Origin: Candidatus Woesearchaeota archaeon | Lineage (GTDB): Archaea > Nanobdellota > Nanobdellia > Woesearchaeales > ARS49 | Assembly: GCA_003694525.1 (NCBI GenBank) | Contig: RFLK01000056.1 | Span: 1 to 9,611 of the forward strand | Direction of reading: 5' to 3' | DNA length: 9,611 nt | In this document: one piece after another, positions 6,426 to 9,611 of the stretch | Position numbering within the stretch: position 1 is the first letter of the stretch | How the letters are laid out: each line of letters begins with the position of its first letter | Position numbers and translations under genes: made by a program | Notes under the pieces: generated by a model | What the model saw: only the letters and a program-made list of their open reading frames with translations | Database searches by the model: none | What the model was told of the DNA's origin: nothing

Positions 6426-6917
6426 ATGGTAAGCTCAGAAGATGTAGAAGACACAATCAAATACATACTTGAGGACGATGGCGCCTGGAATACAGCCACA
6501 TCTTGCGGATCCATAATTGCAGCAGGCGCAATTGTTGGCGGACTCCTGCTATACAACCTATGGTGGAATCCCAAAAAACCGAAAGAGGCCCTAGGCGCTC
6601 AAGCCATAGGCACTTATCAAAACAAACCAGTATATGTTCGTTACGCAAACGGCCTCGAAGCAATAGCAAAAAAACTCGACAAAAAAGAAGCAGAATTAGT
6701 ACTCACAGGCGAGAGCGGAGAAGAAATTTTGAAAGGGTACACTCTGCAGAACAAAGAAGTAGCAAAACGATTCTTAAGACTTGCAGAAGATAGGAAAGTC
6801 AGCCTTGAGAGGTGTGCAAAGGAAACAGACGATCCTTCAAGGCCAGCAGACCTCTACAAAATAACACTCCCGGAAATTGTTGAGGCCAGCAGAAGACATT
6901 ACAAATCCAAGCGTTAA
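6426..6917 (+). CDS. Single-helix membrane protein, unknown function
   Basis: I do not recognise this protein. Residues 1-26 are acidic and hydrophilic. One membrane helix at about 27-47 ends in YNLWW and is followed at once by a basic NPKKPK stretch. The charge pattern suggests an N-out, C-in protein with a cytosolic domain at about 53-163. That domain is highly charged, has mixed helical character and ends in a basic RRHYKSKR. Its two cysteines, C27 and C130, are not arranged as a metal site. The start is supported by a TATA box at leaderless distance. The gene has its own oligo-T terminator, so it is a separate transcription unit from the operon that follows, although the shared strand and membrane theme suggest a link. 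Confidence 0.75.
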   Translation: MVSSEDVEDTIKYILEDDGAWNTATSCGSIIAAGAIVGGLLLYNLWWNPKKPKEALGAQAIGTYQNKPVYVRYANGLEAIAKKLDKKEAELVLTGESGEEILKGYTLQNKEVAKRFLRLAEDRKVSLERCAKETDDPSRPADLYKITLPEIVEASRRHYKSKR

Positions 6918-6931
6918 TTTTTTTACTTTTT
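6918..6931 (+). terminator. Oligo-T terminator after the 163-residue membrane protein gene
   Basis: Immediately after the TAA stop come a run of seven T (6918-6924) and, three bases on, five more T. Archaeal polymerase commonly stops at such U-rich ends. A weak 6-bp stem, TTTACT at 6922-6927 with AGTAAA at 6935-6940, overlaps it. Confidence 0.55.
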
Positions 6932-6951
6932 AGTAGTAAATTTTAGAAAGG

Positions 6952-6959
6952 TTTAAATA
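6952..6959 (+). promoter_or_regulatory. BRE/TATA promoter of the three-gene operon
   Basis: AGAAAGG is followed by TTTAAATA, centred near 6955.5, which predicts transcription from about 6982. This leaves a leader of about 32 nt before ATG 7014, with the purine-rich sequence GGTGGAGAGGG inside it. It probably drives all three genes at 7014-9428. Confidence 0.65.
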
Positions 6960-6986
6960 GTATTTCTAAAGCAACACAACAACAAA

Positions 6987-6997
6987 GGTGGAGAGGG
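6987..6997 (+). promoter_or_regulatory. Strong Shine-Dalgarno-like site, offset from the expected start
   Basis: GGTGGAGAGGG matches the archaeal anti-Shine-Dalgarno sequence well. It is ideally spaced for an ATG at 7000, which lies in a different frame, but its GGAG core is about 20 nt from ATG 7014, where the 267-residue gene begins. There is no other start codon in the 7014 frame between the promoter and 7014. Confidence 0.5.
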
Positions 6998-7013
6998 CAA
7001 TGCTGCAAAGCAA

Positions 7014-7817
7014 ATGGAATACGAACAAAACCCTGGGATATACACTCTCAAACTCGAGAAGCTTGACTGGCTCACAGCACAGCTTCTCAAAAGAGAAGGC
7101 CCGGGGTTTGCAAAATTCAAGAATCACACAAGCTCAGAGATTGAAAGCATCATTGAAGAGATGCGGGAGAGCAAACCATACAGAAAACTGCTCAGCGCAA
7201 AAAACACCTGGTTTTGCAACCTCACAAGAAATACGGAAAAACTCAACAAAAAAGCAAAAATCAATGATGTTACCCTTGCAGAGCTTGCGCAAAAACACAA
7301 AGGATTCAGGCTTGCAATGTGCGCAGACAGGATTGCACTGCTACAGTACCTCACAGACGAAAAATACTTCAGCGACCCCTGGCAGTACAGAGTCACACAA
7401 CCAGTGCGAGACCTTCTCGAATTCAACGGGACGCTTGAAAGACAAATACAAGACCTCGACAGGAAACAAAGAGAGAGGCCAAACAGTTACAACGAACAAC
7501 AGAAGAGAACTCAAGAAGAATACAGGAAACTTCAACAAGAAACCATCAAAATCATCAAAGACAAGATGCACGCAGAAGAAATACTCTGCGCGCAAGGAAT
7601 CAGAGACCTCAAAAATGCGAAGGGAATTCCAATGATAAGAAACTACAACGACCTTGCAAAATACGAAGAAAACATATCAAAAGAAATACTGAAACAGAGA
7701 GATAACGCGGTAAGAGAATACGCTCAAAGACTGATCAAAAGCTTTAGAGAATACGAACCAGAAGAAATACCAATGCCAGAAGACATATTCGAATGGAGTG
7801 CGGAGGAGAAAAAATGA
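7014..7817 (+). CDS. Helical cytosolic protein with C-terminal YEPE...DW motif, unknown function
   Basis: I do not recognise this 267-residue protein. It has no signal peptide or membrane segment and is rich in Lys, Glu, Gln and Arg, with long predicted-helical stretches, especially about 140-245. Near its end, residues 243-261 read S-F-x-x-Y-E-P-E-E-I-x-x-P-E-D-I-F-E-W. The next gene's protein ends in the same pattern, 19 residues without a gap, so the two are related or bind a common partner. The hexapeptide AVREYA also occurs in both. The gene is first in a tight operon: its TGA overlaps the next ATG as ATGA. The start is uncertain. ATG 7014 is the only one in frame, yet the best ribosome site is spaced for ATG 7000 in another frame, so a sequence error or unusual initiation is possible. 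Confidence 0.78.
   Translation: MEYEQNPGIYTLKLEKLDWLTAQLLKREGPGFAKFKNHTSSEIESIIEEMRESKPYRKLLSAKNTWFCNLTRNTEKLNKKAKINDVTLAELAQKHKGFRLAMCADRIALLQYLTDEKYFSDPWQYRVTQPVRDLLEFNGTLERQIQDLDRKQRERPNSYNEQQKRTQEEYRKLQQETIKIIKDKMHAEEILCAQGIRDLKNAKGIPMIRNYNDLAKYEENISKEILKQRDNAVREYAQRLIKSFREYEPEEIPMPEDIFEWSAEEKK
7740..7796 (+). repeat. Copy 1 of the shared C-terminal 19-residue motif
   Basis: This segment encodes residues 243-261 of the 267-residue protein. It aligns without gaps to 8153-8209. Eight of 19 residues are identical (S, Y, E, P, E, P, D, W), and seven more are conservative swaps such as F/W, I/V, I/L, F/Y and E/D. Confidence 0.75.
7802..7808 (+). promoter_or_regulatory. Shine-Dalgarno site deciding the start of the second operon gene
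   Basis: GGAGGAG lies 5 nt before ATG 7814, a textbook distance, within the end of the upstream gene. It rules in favour of ATG 7814 over the in-frame ATG at 7793, which lies upstream of this site. Confidence 0.8.
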
Positions 7818-8212
7818 AAAAAATAATGCCTGAAAAATACACGACAAAGCTTGAAGAGAGATGCAAAGAGATAAGAAGAGCTGACGGGAAGAGCTACATA
7901 CCGCAGAGCGCAGTCAGGGAGTATGCGGACTCTTTGAACCTTGCATACAGCAGATTCAGCACAGTTGTTAAAGAGAGCATAGAGCACGTGGTCGACAGGC
8001 CGGACATTTTCACTCAAAATCTGAAGAATGCACTCTATCAAGGACTATCTCAAGTGCGAAACGAGAGCTCAAAACTCGTTATGGAAGCACTGCGCGCTGC
8101 AAAGGATATAAGGAGAGAAGTCAAAGACGATCTTAAGAGCAAACTTCTAAGCTCCTGGGATAGCTACGAGCCAGAAGACGTCGATGCACCAGACGACCTA
8201 TACGATTGGTAA
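7814..8212 (+). CDS. Small helical protein ending in the shared YEPE...DW motif, unknown function
   Basis: This 132-residue protein is not recognised. It is charged, appears almost wholly helical, and has one cysteine (C17) and no membrane segment. It ends exactly at the shared motif: residues 114-132 read S-W-x-x-Y-E-P-E-D-V-x-x-P-D-D-L-Y-D-W, with the final Trp as the last residue. In the upstream protein six residues follow the same Trp. AVREYA at 33-38 also matches residues 232-237 of that protein, so this may be a diverged relative of its C-terminal part. ATG 7814 is set by GGAGGAG 5 nt upstream and the ATGA overlap with the previous stop. The next gene starts one base after this stop. 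Co-translation in one operon suggests a shared complex. Confidence 0.8.
   Translation: MKKIMPEKYTTKLEERCKEIRRADGKSYIPQSAVREYADSLNLAYSRFSTVVKESIEHVVDRPDIFTQNLKNALYQGLSQVRNESSKLVMEALRAAKDIRREVKDDLKSKLLSSWDSYEPEDVDAPDDLYDW
8153..8209 (+). repeat. Copy 2 of the shared C-terminal 19-residue motif
   Basis: This segment encodes residues 114-132, the very end of the 132-residue protein, and matches 7740-7796 at protein level. Identity is clear at DNA level only in patches, which fits old duplication or selection on a peptide rather than recent copying. Confidence 0.75.
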
Positions 8213-8213
8213 A

Positions 8214-9428
8214 ATGACAGAAAGAAGAGCACAAGAAAAACTAAGAAAGATACTTGAAGATTTTCAAAGCCCTGAAGACCTTGCTCAAAGACTGAAGAGC
8301 TATGCAGTCTATTGGGATAAGTTCAGGGACAATGCAAGATACCACAGAAACCAGCTAATCAGAGAGAATGAAAAGCTTGAAAGACAAAAAGAGACGCTTG
8401 AAAAACTGACAGAGAAGCTCGAACAGGAAAAAGAGGGCCTGACCCAAGACAAAGAAAGAATTGAGAGAGAAAAACAAAGGCTTGAGACTACAACAGCAAC
8501 CCTTGAGAGCCAGAGGAATACATTGGAGAAAAAAGTCAGCAAGAGAAACAAGATAATAGGAGCATTTGCAACAGGACTTGCAATAAGCCTCGGGGCCCTG
8601 GCATTCACCAACACAGGCCGAGAGGGGCAGCAAGAGCAGATCGAACAAGAACACAACCCTTACGAGAGCTTCTTCATAGAAAGCATCGACGGGATAAGCC
8701 TGCACATCCCATCCACACATACAGTAGACGGAGAGGATTTGAGAATAAAATTAGAAAATAAGCAGACGGCCAAAGCTCTGAAAGAAATACTCGACGAGTG
8801 GTCCAAAAACAAGGAAGGAAGACTTATTGAAGGCTATTTCGGAGAAAAAAGATACCAGCCAACACCAACTCAAATCGCAAGCATTGTGAAAAACATAGCG
8901 CTGATTGAAGGCGAGAGGGATGAGATAAGCTATAGGGAGATAGTTCGCGCAGTCCAGATGAAGAAAGAGACCGGAGACACTCCTGGGCTGAAATACGCGT
9001 ATAAAAGAGATTACGGTAAAGAAACCTGGTCTCTCGACGTTATGGCAAACTATTATGGAGAGATTCAATGGAGAGCCCCTTCTGATATGAGAGCCCTTAC
9101 AACCGGAGCAGATCTTGTTCAAGAAAAAGGATACAGCATATTCGTTCAAGACACGCGAACGCGATACATAGCTGAGAGCAAGGAAGTGCAAAAGGGAATA
9201 AACGACCTATTAGCTAAAGCGCAAAACAAAGACATAAAGGACGGAAAAGTCTCATCCTACACAGGATTGCAAGTAGACAAGGTCCTCAGGACAATCTCAA
9301 AACTTGATGGAGCAAGCCCTGGAAGCTTGCCCGAGATAAGCAAACAGGATCTGGATGAGGCACGCAAAATGTACCAGGAGAGAGGCAGCCTTGATGTACT
9401 GGGACTCGAATACCCCTCAATCGGATAA
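8214..9428 (+). CDS. Coiled-coil single-pass membrane protein with a large extracytoplasmic domain, unknown function
   Basis: I do not recognise this 404-residue protein. Residues 1-45 are helical and charged. Residues 48-104 form a long coiled coil with Leu or Ile at every seventh position: 48, 55, 62, 69, 76, 83, 90, 97 and 104. A basic KKVSKRNK precedes one membrane helix at about 114-131, so the coiled coil should be cytoplasmic and residues 132-404 outside. The outer part has a mixed alpha/beta look, no cysteines and no motif I can name. It begins with a Gln/Glu-rich linker. ATG 8214 lies one base after the upstream stop. It has no Shine-Dalgarno site and probably depends on translational coupling. 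An in-frame ATG at 8184 overlaps the previous gene by 29 nt and is less likely. It may anchor the two upstream proteins at the membrane; that is inference from operon order. Confidence 0.82.
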   Translation: MTERRAQEKLRKILEDFQSPEDLAQRLKSYAVYWDKFRDNARYHRNQLIRENEKLERQKETLEKLTEKLEQEKEGLTQDKERIEREKQRLETTTATLESQRNTLEKKVSKRNKIIGAFATGLAISLGALAFTNTGREGQQEQIEQEHNPYESFFIESIDGISLHIPSTHTVDGEDLRIKLENKQTAKALKEILDEWSKNKEGRLIEGYFGEKRYQPTPTQIASIVKNIALIEGERDEISYREIVRAVQMKKETGDTPGLKYAYKRDYGKETWSLDVMANYYGEIQWRAPSDMRALTTGADLVQEKGYSIFVQDTRTRYIAESKEVQKGINDLLAKAQNKDIKDGKVSSYTGLQVDKVLRTISKLDGASPGSLPEISKQDLDEARKMYQERGSLDVLGLEYPSIG

Positions 9429-9441
9429 TAACAAAATATGA

Positions 9442-9447
9442 TTTTTT
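9442..9447 (+). terminator. Possible oligo-T terminator of the three-gene operon
   Basis: A run of six T begins 13 nt after the operon's last stop codon, in a very A/T-rich stretch. No stem is evident. It is placed for an archaeal U-rich terminator but is short. Confidence 0.4.
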
Positions 9448-9467
9448 ATATAATTTTAAATGTAAAC

Positions 9468-9475
9468 AATATAAA
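9468..9475 (+). promoter_or_regulatory. TATA box of the gene entering the right edge
   Basis: AATATAAA is centred 26.5 nt before ATG 9498, the leaderless spacing seen at lonB and the zinc-ribbon gene. The BRE side (TGTAAAC) is not the AAGG type seen elsewhere in the window. Confidence 0.5.
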
Positions 9476-9497
9476 CAAATCATAGGCTTTCGAAAAT

Positions 9498-9611
9498 ATG
9501 GGGTTAAAAAGATATATCTTGGGGGGCATAATAGGGTTTTCAGCGTTCAAACTAGCGCCAAGCCATTCTGAGAAAATAATACGCCCAAATAGCCTTGCGG
9601 GAATAGTTCAA
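9498..9611 (+). CDS. N-terminus of a probable secreted or membrane-anchored protein (runs off window)
   Basis: An ATG at 9498 opens a frame that is still open at the window edge, 38 codons later. The first residues are basic (GLKRY). A hydrophobic segment of about 12 residues follows, then KLAPSHSEK, as in a signal peptide or signal anchor. A TATA box sits at the leaderless distance, and a frame shift or stop is not seen. The function cannot be judged from this fragment. Its position just after the membrane operon suggests another envelope protein. Confidence 0.55.
   Translation, partial: MGLKRYILGGIIGFSAFKLAPSHSEKIIRPNSLAGIVQ

Noticed and set aside
6988..7635. Long open frame (about 211-215 codons) overlapping the 267-residue gene in another frame, with a good ribosome site
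   Set aside because: Its protein is dominated by Ser, Thr, Asn, Lys and Arg with no hydrophobic core, as expected of an out-of-frame shadow, while the other frame shares a motif with its neighbour. The ribosome-site puzzle is kept as a finding.
7740..7796. Possible resemblance of the shared C-terminal motif to ESCRT-III MIT-binding peptides
   Set aside because: The proline spacing and the flanking aromatic residues do not match the published peptide pattern well enough, and no MIT-domain or Vps4-like protein is in the window.
1..9611. tRNA genes, CRISPR arrays, insertion sequences, toxin-antitoxin pairs
   Set aside because: I saw no cloverleaf with a TTCGA-type arm, no regularly spaced direct repeats, no transposase motifs and no recognisable toxin or antitoxin family.

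Overview
The window looks like chromosome from a small-genome archaeon, most likely a DPANN-type lineage. This rests on several signs. There is a membrane-type archaeal LonB protease, an archaeal-type Kae1, and a TFIIB-style zinc ribbon. Several starts are preceded by an AAGG-type BRE and an A/T-rich TATA box. Arginine is mostly AGA/AGG and isoleucine is often ATA. The lineage cannot be fixed from the sequence alone. About ten complete genes and one or two partial ones fill the window. No intergenic gap exceeds about 110 bp, and I saw no tRNA, rRNA, CRISPR array or insertion sequence.

The left part (1-3741) holds the end of a small membrane protein (+), which converges on a metallophosphoesterase (-). 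The phosphoesterase diverges from LonB (+). LonB is followed by a gene with its own promoter (+) that encodes an N-terminal zinc ribbon joined to a tail in which about half the residues are lysine. This gene overlaps tail-to-tail by 14 bp with the next block.

The middle block (3728-6316, all -) reads, in transcription order: a polytopic membrane protein with a lipobox-like signal, then Kae1 (the catalytic subunit for tRNA t6A37), then a YbaK/ProX-type aminoacyl-tRNA deacylase. Kae1 and the deacylase overlap by GTGA and probably share a transcript, giving a small tRNA-quality module.

The right part (6426-9611, all +) consists of genes I do not recognise. First is a 163-residue one-helix membrane protein with its own promoter and oligo-T terminator. 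A tightly packed three-gene operon follows (7014-9428). Its first two proteins end in the same 19-residue aromatic/acidic/proline motif. Its third is a membrane protein with a nine-heptad leucine coiled coil, one membrane helix and a large, probably extracytoplasmic, domain. The start of a secreted or membrane-anchored protein runs off the right edge. This operon is the best candidate here for an undescribed system: two small cytosolic helical proteins with a shared C-terminal tag, encoded with a membrane-spanning coiled-coil protein.

Across the window, most TATA boxes lie 26-28 nt upstream of a start codon, which implies leaderless mRNAs. Genes inside operons instead use overlaps, one with a clear Shine-Dalgarno site. 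This geometry argues that LonB starts at GTG 1407, not at ATG 1365.
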